55,590 nt of DNA, from NCBI GenBank assembly GCA_023436745.1, contig JAEZHZ010000162.1:1-55590 (forward strand), written 5' to 3'. Below, one piece after another: positions 17,255-25,361 of this stretch (the first letter of the stretch is position 1; each line of letters opens with the position of its first letter). Made by a program: the position numbers and the translations under genes. The DNA comes from Pseudomonadota bacterium. Its GTDB lineage: Bacteria > Pseudomonadota > Alphaproteobacteria > Rhizobiales > Devosiaceae. Under the pieces are notes generated by a model. The model saw only the letters and a list, made by a program, of their open reading frames with translations. It was not told where the DNA came from and did no database searches.

Positions 17255-18940
17255 TCAGGCAAGGGCCACGATCAGCGGCCCGAGCAGGGTCAGGAAGACA
17301 TTTGCCAGCGCATAGGTGATGGCGAATGGGACGGTGGGGATGCTGTTGCCGGCCTTGTTCAAGACTTCGCCGAATGCAGGATTGGCACTGCGCGAACCGG
17401 CGAGCGATCCCGCGAAGATGGCGACATTGTCGTAGCGCAGGACGTAGCGGCCAAAGAGCATCGTCGCCAGCAGCGGGACCAGGGTGATCACGACGCCGAT
17501 CATGAACAGGGTGAGGCCACGCTGCGAGATGGTCTCGATGGCCTGTGCCCCGGACTGCAGCCCAACCGCTGCGACGAAGCCCGCGAGCCCTAAGTCCTTG
17601 AGCAACTGGGACGCAGCCAGGGGCATGTTGCCCATGGTTTGGTTGCGATTGCGCCACCAGCCGAAGATCAGGCCGGATAGCAGGGCGCCGCCCCCCGCCC
17701 CGAGGGTAAGGGGAATGCCGCCAATGCGGACGGCCACGAGTCCGATGAGCAGACCAACGACAAGACCTGCGCCGTGGAACACCCAGTCGGTCTTGTTGCT
17801 GACGGAGAGTGGCACACCCGCCTCCGAGACCACGCGCTTGAGGTCCTGATCGGTACCATATGCGGTCACGACGTCGCCGACCTGCAACGCGGCGTCATCA
17901 GAGACGGTGACCGGAACGCCATCCCGCTTGATGCCGAGAATGAAGATGCCATGCCTCAGCACCGGCGAGGTGGATCGCTTGATCTCTCCGAGCGTACGGT
18001 TCGAATAGGCCGCGTTGCGCATCACGACATCTTCTGTACGCATGACCAGATCCATCCCGCTCGAGCTCTGCAGCTCGTCGCCAATCTGGGATGAAGAGGC
18101 CACGACGCCGCCACGGCGTCCGACAACCAGAAGGATGTCTCCCGCCTGAATCGTGGTGTCCGGCGTGACGTCGACCATCTGGTCGTTGCGCTTGAGCCGT
18201 TCGATGGTGAAGGGCGTCTCGCCGGCAGCTTCAATCTGGGAGACGGTCTTTCCAGCCGCGGGCCCTGCCCTGTAGATGCGACCAACGATCTCCGGCACGG
18301 CGAGCTCTTCGCCCGGACCCATTTCAAGAGCGCCCTTCAGGCGCTCGGCCTCGGCCTTTATCGCATCGTCCCGGATGTCCTTCCCCATGAAGCGCGGAAG
18401 GACGTTCACACAGATGATGATGGCCCCGAGAGAACCGAAAACGTAGGTGACGGCATAGCCGATGGCCACGTTGTTCTGCAGCCGGGTCACCTCGTCGGCA
18501 GCCAGGCCGAGCCGAGCAATCGCGTCACCGGCAGTGCCAATGATGGCCGACTGGGTCATGCCTCCTGCAGCCAGGCCGGCTGCCATACCCTTGTCCAGCG
18601 AGAAGAGCTTGGCCATGACCACGACCGTGGCCAGCCCTACGGCAGCCATGAATACGGCCATGAAAATCTCGCGCAGCGACTGGGGGCCGAGGGACTTGAA
18701 AAACTGGGGGCCGCTTTCGAAGCCAACCGCATAGATGAACAGCGCAAAGAGGATGGATTTCACACCGTTGTCGACTTCCACGCCGACCAGGCTCAGCACC
18801 ACGGCGACGAGAAGAGACCCGGCCACCCCACCGAGTTGGAACTTTCCGAAGTGGAACTGGCCGATCCAGAACCCGAGAGCCAGGGAGAGGAACAGCATGA
18901 TCTCCGGAGAATGGGAGAGCTGCTCCCTGATCCAGTCCAT
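17255..18940 (-). CDS. aspT: Aspartate:alanine antiporter, AspT family
   Basis: A 561-residue carrier: a first membrane half (about 15-180, with GLAAGGMTQSAIIGTAGDAI), two TrkA-C domains (about 205-375), and a second membrane half (about 385-561) with SLAGSRSANPAFGEVLNKAGNSIPTVPFAITYALANVFL. It sits directly before aspD, so aspartate/alanine exchange is the natural assignment. ATG 18940 has AGGAGG five bases upstream. An FNR-like box at 19109-19122 with a TAATTC -10 element at the right spacing suggests a leader of about 130 nt. It is paralogous to the carrier at 9050-10729. Confidence 0.9.
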   Translation of the reverse strand: MDWIREQLSHSPEIMLFLSLALGFWIGQFHFGKFQLGGVAGSLLVAVVLSLVGVEVDNGVKSILFALFIYAVGFESGPQFFKSLGPQSLREIFMAVFMAAVGLATVVVMAKLFSLDKGMAAGLAAGGMTQSAIIGTAGDAIARLGLAADEVTRLQNNVAIGYAVTYVFGSLGAIIICVNVLPRFMGKDIRDDAIKAEAERLKGALEMGPGEELAVPEIVGRIYRAGPAAGKTVSQIEAAGETPFTIERLKRNDQMVDVTPDTTIQAGDILLVVGRRGGVVASSSQIGDELQSSSGMDLVMRTEDVVMRNAAYSNRTLGEIKRSTSPVLRHGIFILGIKRDGVPVTVSDDAALQVGDVVTAYGTDQDLKRVVSEAGVPLSVSNKTDWVFHGAGLVVGLLIGLVAVRIGGIPLTLGAGGGALLSGLIFGWWRNRNQTMGNMPLAASQLLKDLGLAGFVAAVGLQSGAQAIETISQRGLTLFMIGVVITLVPLLATMLFGRYVLRYDNVAIFAGSLAGSRSANPAFGEVLNKAGNSIPTVPFAITYALANVFLTLLGPLIVALA

Positions 18941-19108
18941 ATAAACCTCCTGAATCCCGCAGCCCGCCTGAAGACCACCCTCAGATGGCAGTCGCATCAC
19001 CCAGCACAGCTGCCAGACCTTCAACAGTACTGGCACTCGCGAAAGGCGACCAAACGACATAAGTAACTTGGCCACACCGCAGAATTACACCACCACCTCG
19101 AGGCGCGT

Positions 19109-19122
19109 TTGACGAAAGTCAA
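19109..19122 (-). promoter_or_regulatory. Perfect FNR-type palindrome TTGAC-GAAA-GTCAA, aspT promoter
   Basis: TTGACGAAAGTCAA has perfect arms. On the minus strand a TGTAATTCT element begins about 20 bases downstream, ideal for a class II promoter starting near 19074 and driving aspT-aspD and the efflux genes. Confidence 0.7.
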
Positions 19123-19312
19123 GAGCGTGTCGGGCTCGACTGGAGGCCTGAAGAGGAAGAAGTTGCCCGGTGTGGCGGCGCGTTCGACACCGGGCTGCGA
19201 ACCTTGAGCTGCGGGAGGAGCAAACCGCAGTCGCGCCTGCTTACCAGCGCCGGCAAGCACTGGCACATGATCCCGGTGATCGTGCCTGCCAGCACACGCC
19301 GGATGAAAGAGT

Positions 19313-19356
19313 GATGGATGGAGGGCCAGATGGGAGGTCGTCGCCCTCCATCCATC
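19313..19356. repeat. Perfect 14-bp inverted repeat with 16-nt loop
   Basis: GATGGATGGAGGGC at 19313-19326 is the reverse complement of GCCCTCCATCCATC at 19343-19356. It lies in the gene-free stretch between the glycosyltransferase operon and aspT. It could end the glycosyltransferase transcript, be part of a small RNA, or be a dispersed palindromic element. No T-run follows on either strand. Confidence 0.6.
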
Positions 19357-19525
19357 GGCGCTCATTGGGGGCGGAAATGAGCGCATAGAAGGCCGGTGCA
19401 TGACGTCGGCCATGGATCGGCTCGATGTCCGCAGCACCATGGCGCTGCCGCGGATACATCGGCAAGACTGGCAAGAACCTCGCCGATCCATGCTTCAACC
19501 ATAGGGCGGCGCGACAAGCCGAATG

Positions 19526-19539
19526 GTGACAGATGTCAA
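19526..19539. promoter_or_regulatory. FNR-like palindrome in gene-free stretch
   Basis: The plus strand reads GTGACAGATGTCAA, so the minus strand reads TTGACATCTGTCAC, one base short of the palindrome. It lies just past the end of the glycosyltransferase gene with no gene start close by. It may serve an unrecognised transcript, or be fortuitous. Confidence 0.35.
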
Positions 19540-19570
19540 TTCTGGAGACAGTTGTGATCGAAAGAAGTGG

Positions 19571-21445
19571 TCAAGCGCTCGACGACACCGGGTACCCGAT
19601 GGTCCCCGGCCACCGATCCCGATGCGCCGCCGTCCCCGTTTTCCCAGCGCGGGTGAAGCCATCGTAGGTGAGGGACAGCGCCGACTCCAAGGTGAAGTAA
19701 TAGCGGAACATGCGGAAGACAATGTACGAGGGCAGATGCAGGAGCGCCCAAAACCGCAGGTTCACGATAACGGCGATGACAGCGTTGATCAGGGGGGCAC
19801 CCAGGAACACGGCCAGCACCGAGGCAACCTGCATGGTACTGCGCGGATCAGGATACATCAGCAGGAAATTGATGGCGAACAGGATCAACGGCCAACCCAT
19901 GGCGCGGCGAGCCGTGTTCATGAGCAGGTAGAGGAAGACGATCCATCCACGAACCGAGAAGTTCGGTCCATCGAGGAGCTGCCGATTGCGCGCCAGTACA
20001 TGATAGAGGGTACGATACCAACGGAGCCGTTGTTCGCGCAGGTGATAGAACGTGCGAGGCACTTCCGACACGACGGTCAATTGCGGATCCGAGATCAGCC
20101 TGTAGCCTGCCTCGCCGATCCGGAGGGACATGTCGGTGTCCTCTCCGTTCATGCCGTACGCAAACCCGCCAACGGCACGCGCCACATCGGTCCTGTAGCA
20201 GGCGAACATGCCCGGGATGCCGACGATCACGTCTGCAGCGCCCAACCCGACCTGATCGTAGCCGGCCCGCAGCAGCACCTCGATCAGCCTTGGACCATCG
20301 TAGGGCCCTCGTCCGGGCGGTAGTGCCAGCCCCCCCACGCAGCCAACGTGCGGATCGCTGAAATGCAGGAAGCCGCGGGAGAGAGAGTCAGGGTTCAGCA
20401 GGGTGTCGGCGTCTAAACGCGCAAAGTACTCGGTCGTTACCAAGGCGAAGCCTGCATTCAGTGCCCTCGCCTTGCCCGGTTTCGTCTCGGTTATGAGCTT
20501 CGACGTCAGGTGACGGCATGCCGCCAGCGCGTCACCGGCGACGGCAGGGGTATCGTCGGATGAGTTGTTGTCAACGATAATCAACGTCACCTTGCCACGA
20601 TAGGCGGCCGCTGCCCGATCAACGGCTGCAATGCAGACGCCGATGGCCTTGCTCTCGTTGAGACAGGGTATGACCAGCGAGATGTCAGGGCTGAATGGAG
20701 GCTTGCGTCGAACAAGCGCTTGTATTGCCGCCAGGACGTTGAGCAGGAAAAACACCAATGGAACGAACAGGAAGAAGCCAATACTGACGCCACCGAGCAG
20801 CGCGACGTTGCGCAACCTGTTGATCAAGGGCAGGTCGAGCCGAACCGCCCAGAGGGACAGGCCGAGCGCCAGCGCAATCACAAGGACCAGGATTATCAAT
20901 GAGCGGACGTGGTAGCGCTTGCTAAGCGGCCCCTCGTTGCGCGGCGGCATGTCTGCGTGGTTGAGCACAACGATGGCGAAAAGGAGAAAGCCGAACAATC
21001 CCATCACGATGCCGATGGCGTCGAGTGGCATCGCAGCGCCGGTGAGCATCACCAGGAGGGCATTGCACAGATCGATCACAACGGCGAACAATGCAAAGGG
21101 CAAGATGAAGTCAATTGCCAGCCGCACTCGGGTCGACCACGGAGCGTCTATGGCCGAAGAATACGCTATGTAGAAGCTTATGATGAAGATCCGAATGGGA
21201 ACCACATACTCCCCCGAGTAGCGCGAGAAGTAGAAGTCGCCCTCGGGGAAGAATGCGTCCACCGCCGGCACGCGGTTGACCAGCAGGACAAGCAGGAACC
21301 CGACCACGGCACCGACGGCGAGAACCTGCGGGGCCTTGGTGCTCGACACCGGCCTCGTCAGCCGCGGAGGAGCCGAGTCCCGTGAACTGAGGCTGGCCGG
21401 CTCAACTGCTTGACGGAGAGCCTGGCGGTATTGCTCCTCTACCAT
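19571..21445 (-). CDS. Membrane glycosyltransferase, GT2 family (processive, BcsA-like without PilZ)
   Basis: A 624-residue protein with about seven N-terminal membrane helices (40-240), a GT2 catalytic domain (about 254-480) and three to four C-terminal helices (500-585). Synthase motifs are present: VDNNSSDD (291-298), the DxD motif DAD at 345-347, the general-base region NGED (433-436) and QRLRW (472-476), the Q-x-x-R-W motif of processive synthases. The C-terminal cyclic-di-GMP-binding PilZ domain of BcsA is absent, so control must differ from cellulose synthase. The gene overlaps the BcsB-like gene by seven bases and lies downstream of an SQD1-like gene. This suggests a polymer built from UDP-sulfoquinovose. 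Confidence 0.85.
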   Translation of the reverse strand: MVEEQYRQALRQAVEPASLSSRDSAPPRLTRPVSSTKAPQVLAVGAVVGFLLVLLVNRVPAVDAFFPEGDFYFSRYSGEYVVPIRIFIISFYIAYSSAIDAPWSTRVRLAIDFILPFALFAVVIDLCNALLVMLTGAAMPLDAIGIVMGLFGFLLFAIVVLNHADMPPRNEGPLSKRYHVRSLIILVLVIALALGLSLWAVRLDLPLINRLRNVALLGGVSIGFFLFVPLVFFLLNVLAAIQALVRRKPPFSPDISLVIPCLNESKAIGVCIAAVDRAAAAYRGKVTLIIVDNNSSDDTPAVAGDALAACRHLTSKLITETKPGKARALNAGFALVTTEYFARLDADTLLNPDSLSRGFLHFSDPHVGCVGGLALPPGRGPYDGPRLIEVLLRAGYDQVGLGAADVIVGIPGMFACYRTDVARAVGGFAYGMNGEDTDMSLRIGEAGYRLISDPQLTVVSEVPRTFYHLREQRLRWYRTLYHVLARNRQLLDGPNFSVRGWIVFLYLLMNTARRAMGWPLILFAINFLLMYPDPRSTMQVASVLAVFLGAPLINAVIAVIVNLRFWALLHLPSYIVFRMFRYYFTLESALSLTYDGFTRAGKTGTAAHRDRWPGTIGYPVSSSA

Positions 21446-23229
21446 GATACGAGCAACGAGCCGGGTTCGATCGGTTCACCAGGCGACGCCGGCTGCCAAT
21501 CGCTAAGTGGCACCACGACAACATCCTCGTCGCCGCTCCCGCTTTGCCACTGAACGATGTACTGCTGGGTCGCTGTCGAAGCCCCTGTCGATGAGGCATC
21601 GACCAGTTCCTGATCCTCATCGCTCAGCATACGGAGCTGGAAACCCTCTTCTTCCCCGAGGGAGACCGGGACGTCGAGAGGCAGAACCAGATCAAGGAGA
21701 GCGCTGGTTGCCGCTGTCGCCTGACCAGAGGCTTGCTCCGGGCCGACGAGAGATACTCCTCCAGACCCGGCAAGGGCCGAGACCAGGGTCTGCTCGGCGC
21801 CGTCCGGCGCGTCCACGGGCTGGAAGGCGGTCTCCGGAAGCAACTGGGCCACTGCCTCCCGACCTGCCCGGCAGATTCCCTGGTTGGGAGAGTTGTCGAC
21901 CAGGATGACCATCAGGCGGTTCGACAATTGCTGCAGATCCTGAGGCAAATCTACGTCTGTGCGGATTGTATCGCTGTCTCCGGGGAAGTTGGCGGTGTGA
22001 ACGATGTTGTCGTTCAGTATCACCCTCAAGGACCAGTCGTTCCCCTCTGCAAGCTGGCTTGTGCGCAGGGCCAGACTGATGCGCGCCGGAGCCAGACCCT
22101 GCGGAAGGTCCGCAAGCTTGTAGGTAATGTTCCACCGGCTCGACCCACGGAACGTGCGGTACGCGAGATCGGTCGACAATGCCTCCACCGGGACCGGCCA
22201 ATCGGCGTCGTAGCTCTGGGGGAGCATCCCTCCCCTGATCCCGAGGACCTCGTCCAGTCCTTCCACGCCGGCCAGTGTCACCGCTCCTGAAGAGTCTACG
22301 CTTGCTGGCTGTTCCGCCGAGGCGGCAGAGAGGGTCATGCCGCTGGTATCGCCGGGCACTGCCAACTGCGAAGGTACGCCCTGGCGCGACAGCCACTGCG
22401 TGCCCCACGCTCCGAAGATCGGCGCATCAGGAGCACTGATCGCCAGCGGATCAGGTGCGAGGACTATGCGATTGACGACATCATCGGCAGCGCCGTCCAG
22501 CCGGAGGACCAAACCGCTACCTTCAAGCAGGGAGAGCGCGAAACCCAGATTGGTGACGTTGGTCGGACAAATCTGTCCGAAATTGGTGGTGCCATCAGCC
22601 TGGAGCCTGACGTTCACCTGCTCCCCTGCAAGGTCGGACGGATCGAGAGGGTAGGTCAGGCGAAGCATCGTGGTGCCAGGTTGCAGCACCACAGCATCCT
22701 GCTCCCTGCCATTGATCCACACTGTAAGGAGACCATCGCCGCGGTCGATCAGTTCGCTCTCGAGGTCCAACTGGAGCTGTCCCTCCACTTCCTCGACGCC
22801 AGCAGGCAGGCGGAATGACAGGGTCCGCTCCGATGGAAAGCCGGCGAGCCCAACCCATGCACCGCCCGAGGAGCCGGGTATTCTCACGACGTCGCCGCCC
22901 TCAGCCAGTCGCTCGGGCGAGGCAACAGAAGTGCTGTCTGCCGCAGGTGCGGCATCGGGATTGGCAGCAGCGGCGTTATCCGGAGTGGCCGCAGCGTCGG
23001 AAGTGGCCGGGGGTGTAGCAGGCTGAGCCACCCTAGCGGCAGGAGCATCAGCCGCCACGGAGGGCGCTGATGCAGATGGCGAAGCAGGCGAAGACGGTGA
23101 GGCGGTCTGAGCCAGACCGAGCCCGCCGGTCAGGGTCCTCGCAAAGCCCGGATCGCTAACCGCGACCGAGAGGAGGGAAACGCCAAAGATAACAACAGCG
23201 AAGATGGACAGTCGGACCACGTCTCGCAT
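21439..23229 (-). CDS. BcsB-like periplasmic polysaccharide synthase subunit
   Basis: The 596-residue protein begins with a membrane or signal helix (about 8-30), then an Ala/Pro/Ser-rich linker (about 40-110). A region resembling the cellulose synthase subunit BcsB follows: FRLPAGVEEVEGQLQLDLES, LTVWINGRE, the NFGQICP block and RFRGSSRW-like YRTFRGSSRWNITY. BcsB proteins guide the nascent polymer through the periplasm. Unlike canonical BcsB, it has no obvious C-terminal anchor helix; the extra membrane helices of the partner glycosyltransferase may compensate. The start is ATG 23229 with AAGGAG upstream, four bases after the SQD1-like stop. It overlaps the glycosyltransferase gene. Confidence 0.75.
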   Translation of the reverse strand: MRDVVRLSIFAVVIFGVSLLSVAVSDPGFARTLTGGLGLAQTASPSSPASPSASAPSVAADAPAARVAQPATPPATSDAAATPDNAAAANPDAAPAADSTSVASPERLAEGGDVVRIPGSSGGAWVGLAGFPSERTLSFRLPAGVEEVEGQLQLDLESELIDRGDGLLTVWINGREQDAVVLQPGTTMLRLTYPLDPSDLAGEQVNVRLQADGTTNFGQICPTNVTNLGFALSLLEGSGLVLRLDGAADDVVNRIVLAPDPLAISAPDAPIFGAWGTQWLSRQGVPSQLAVPGDTSGMTLSAASAEQPASVDSSGAVTLAGVEGLDEVLGIRGGMLPQSYDADWPVPVEALSTDLAYRTFRGSSRWNITYKLADLPQGLAPARISLALRTSQLAEGNDWSLRVILNDNIVHTANFPGDSDTIRTDVDLPQDLQQLSNRLMVILVDNSPNQGICRAGREAVAQLLPETAFQPVDAPDGAEQTLVSALAGSGGVSLVGPEQASGQATAATSALLDLVLPLDVPVSLGEEEGFQLRMLSDEDQELVDASSTGASTATQQYIVQWQSGSGDEDVVVVPLSDWQPASPGEPIEPGSLLVSW

Positions 23230-23233
23230 GGCA

Positions 23234-24466
23234 TCACTCCTTCACGATACCGGGGAGGTTGTCTCGGGTCCACAGCGACCGTGCCGCCACGACGGCCGGG
23301 TTGAACCGGGACTTGTACCTCGCCACGATTTCCATGGTTTCGTTGAACAGTTGCTCTTCGAGCAGAATCGGCTTCAGGCCGAGTGCCACAAAGCCCTTGT
23401 TGGACATGCGCAGTTCATTCTCGGCCGCTTCGTTGCGGGGGTTGTCCACGTGCGCGATGCGCGCGCCGGTCATCTCGGCGATCATGGCGGCGAGGGTGCT
23501 CACGGTCATGGTCTCGGCGACCTGGTTGAATATCTTCACCCGATCGCCACGTGCGGGCGGATTGTCGACCGCAAGCCTGACGCACCGCACCGTGTCCTGG
23601 ATGTTTATGAAGGCGCGCGTCTGCCCGCCCGTGCCGTGCACGGTCAGCGCGTGCCCTACCACTGCCTGTACGAGGAACCGGTTCAGGACCGTTCCGTAGT
23701 CCCCGTCATAGTCAAAGCGGTTGATCAGGGCGTCGTGCCGACGGGTTTCCTCGGTTTGAGTGCCCCACACAATTCCCTGATGAAGATCGGTGACCCTGAT
23801 GCGATCGTTCTGGGCGTAGTACTGGAAGATCAACTGATCCATCGACTTAGTCATGTGATAGACCGAGCCCGGCGCGGTTGGATACAGAATGCTGCGTTCG
23901 TGCAGTTCTCCGTCGGCCCCTTTCACGAGGACATCGAGATAGCCCTCGGGAACCTCGATACCGGAAGTGGCGTACCCGTAGACGCCAGTCGTCCCCAAAT
24001 GAACAACGTGGATGTCGGCGGCAATCTCGACGATGCACGCCATCAAGTTGTTAGTGCCTGGTATATTGTTGTTTACAGTATATTGCTTGTGAGCAGAATT
24101 TGTCATCGAGTACGGCGCAGATCGTTGCTCAGCGAAATGCACGACTGAATCGGGAGCGAAACTCTCGAGCGCGCTCCTTAGCCCGGCGTAGTCTCTGGCG
24201 ACGTCGACGTAGAAGTACTCGATCTCTTTTCCGGACACGTCCCGCCAAGCGTCCAGGCGCTGGCGAACGGAACTGATCGGGCTCAGGCTACCCGCGCTTA
24301 GCTCGTCGTCGATGTGGCGACGTGAGAGATTATCGAGGATACCGACCCGGTAACCGTGGGCGGATAAATGTAAGGCGGTAGGCCAGCCACAAAAGCCGTC
24401 TCCACCAAGCACCAGGACCGATTTCATGGGCACCAGCTCGGCTAGGGCAGCCAGGTTGACGCTCAC
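23234..24466 (-). CDS. SQD1-like UDP-sulfoquinovose synthase/NAD-dependent epimerase
   Basis: A 410-residue extended SDR. The nucleotide motif is VLVLGGDGFCGWPTALHL, the form found in SQD1. Other SQD1 features are HFAEQRSAPYSM, YTVNNNIPGTNNLM, the Thr in LGTTGVYG, the YxxxK pair in SVYHMTK, and VTDLHQGIVWGTQTEET. SQD1 makes UDP-sulfoquinovose from UDP-glucose and sulfite. No sulfolipid glycosyltransferase (SqdX/SqdD) is near; instead the next two genes are a BcsB-like and a GT2 synthase gene. I use GTG 24466 because GGGAGG lies seven bases upstream. ATG 24427, just before the Rossmann motif, is a fair alternative. Confidence 0.85.
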   Translation of the reverse strand: MSVNLAALAELVPMKSVLVLGGDGFCGWPTALHLSAHGYRVGILDNLSRRHIDDELSAGSLSPISSVRQRLDAWRDVSGKEIEYFYVDVARDYAGLRSALESFAPDSVVHFAEQRSAPYSMTNSAHKQYTVNNNIPGTNNLMACIVEIAADIHVVHLGTTGVYGYATSGIEVPEGYLDVLVKGADGELHERSILYPTAPGSVYHMTKSMDQLIFQYYAQNDRIRVTDLHQGIVWGTQTEETRRHDALINRFDYDGDYGTVLNRFLVQAVVGHALTVHGTGGQTRAFINIQDTVRCVRLAVDNPPARGDRVKIFNQVAETMTVSTLAAMIAEMTGARIAHVDNPRNEAAENELRMSNKGFVALGLKPILLEEQLFNETMEIVARYKSRFNPAVVAARSLWTRDNLPGIVKE

Positions 24467-24507
24467 CTGTGCACCTCCCGACTCTACGAACCCAGACAAT
24501 GCTCGTC

Positions 24508-24521
24508 TTGACATTGGTCAA
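24508..24521 (-). promoter_or_regulatory. Perfect FNR-type palindrome TTGAC-ATTG-GTCAA
   Basis: TTGACATTGGTCAA lies 42 bp before the GTG of the SQD1-like gene. On the minus strand a GTAGAG element follows about 20 bases later, consistent with a class II promoter, although the implied start falls very close to the ribosome binding site. The DUF1269 gene on the other strand starts 234 bp away and may have a separate promoter. Confidence 0.65.
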
Positions 24522-24755
24522 CATGGGTCGCGAGCCCGGAAATATGAGTCGGGCGGGACGCCACCGACAAACGTCGTCAGGCACATCAACAACTTGATGA
24601 TTAGCAGCCCGCCGCCAGCCGCTGTCACAATTATCACATTCGGACACAACCCAGCCCGTAACAGGAACTGCCCAATCAGCGTATAGTTGTTCTGCGGCAC
24701 TCCCCAACTGTAATTTGCGCCCTTGACGGGCATAAATACTCATGAGGCCAAGAAA

Positions 24756-25292
24756 ATGAGCGATCTGATAGCAGTATCTTTTGATAACGTCAGCGAGGCT
24801 GATCGGGTCCTCTACGAGCTGAACCGGCTCGAGAAGGAGCACCTCGTGGACATGGATGACGCGGTCGTCGTGGTTCGGCGCGATGATGGCAAGGTCCACC
24901 TCAAGCAGAGCTACAACATCGTCGGCGAGGGAGCGGCGTACGGAGGCCTCTCCGGTGCGGCCTGGGGAATGCTTGTTGGCCTTCTATTTCTGAACCCGAT
25001 TGCAGGACTCGCCGTCGGGGGACTTGCAGGCGCCGGCGTGGGTGCACTGTCCGGGACCTTGGTCGACTACGGGGTGGACGACAAGTTCATCCGCTCAGTG
25101 GCGGAAGAAATGACGCCGGGAAGTTCTGCACTGTTCGTGCTGGTCCGGAAGGTACAGCCGGAGAAAGTCATAGCCGAACTGTCGAAGTTCCAGGGCAAAA
25201 TCCTGAGAAGCTCGCTCTCTCCGGAGCAGGAGCGCAAGCTGCAGGAAGCCTTCGAACGCGCTCGTAGTGGAAGCAGCGGAGCAGCGGCCTAA
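24756..25292 (+). CDS. DUF1269 family glycine-zipper membrane-associated protein
   Basis: A 178-residue protein with an N-terminal alpha/beta segment (LIAVSFDNVSEADRVLYELNRLEKE), a Gly/Ala-rich hydrophobic hairpin (about 60-105, GGLAGAGVGALSG) and a charged C-terminus. This is the DUF1269 layout. Members are found near stress and ion-homeostasis genes, with no defined activity. I start at ATG 24756, with GAGG eight bases upstream. The Crp/Fnr regulator gene follows after 70 bp on the same strand. Confidence 0.8.
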   Translation: MSDLIAVSFDNVSEADRVLYELNRLEKEHLVDMDDAVVVVRRDDGKVHLKQSYNIVGEGAAYGGLSGAAWGMLVGLLFLNPIAGLAVGGLAGAGVGALSGTLVDYGVDDKFIRSVAEEMTPGSSALFVLVRKVQPEKVIAELSKFQGKILRSSLSPEQERKLQEAFERARSGSSGAAA

Positions 25293-25361
25293 CCGGCCTG
25301 AACCTCCCAGCCTTCGGTCTTAGATACAACGCCGGTCAGTGCGTGAGTATAGGAGCTGTAC

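Larger units (their letters stand above)
18941..19570. other. 630-bp stretch without a gene, carrying operators and an inverted repeat
   Basis: Short open frames here have the composition of shadows and no convincing start, so I annotate no protein. The stretch holds the aspT promoter box (19109-19122), a perfect 14-bp inverted repeat (19313-19356) and a second palindrome (19526-19539). Its size and the stem-loop leave room for a small RNA. Confidence 0.5.

Noticed and set aside
17249..17262. TTGAT-CTCA-GGCAA near the aspT stop
   Set aside because: It has a mismatch, overlaps the aspT stop codon and lies inside a tightly spaced operon; probably chance.
19021..19491. A 156-codon minus-strand open frame in the gene-free stretch
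   Set aside because: Cys/Arg/Trp-rich composition, no ribosome binding site, no homology that I can recognise, and it spans the operator and stem-loop.
24584..24599. CATCAA-CAAC-TTGATG inverted repeat upstream of the DUF1269 gene
   Set aside because: The half-sites are in the opposite order (ATCAA before TTGAT) from an FNR/FixK operator.
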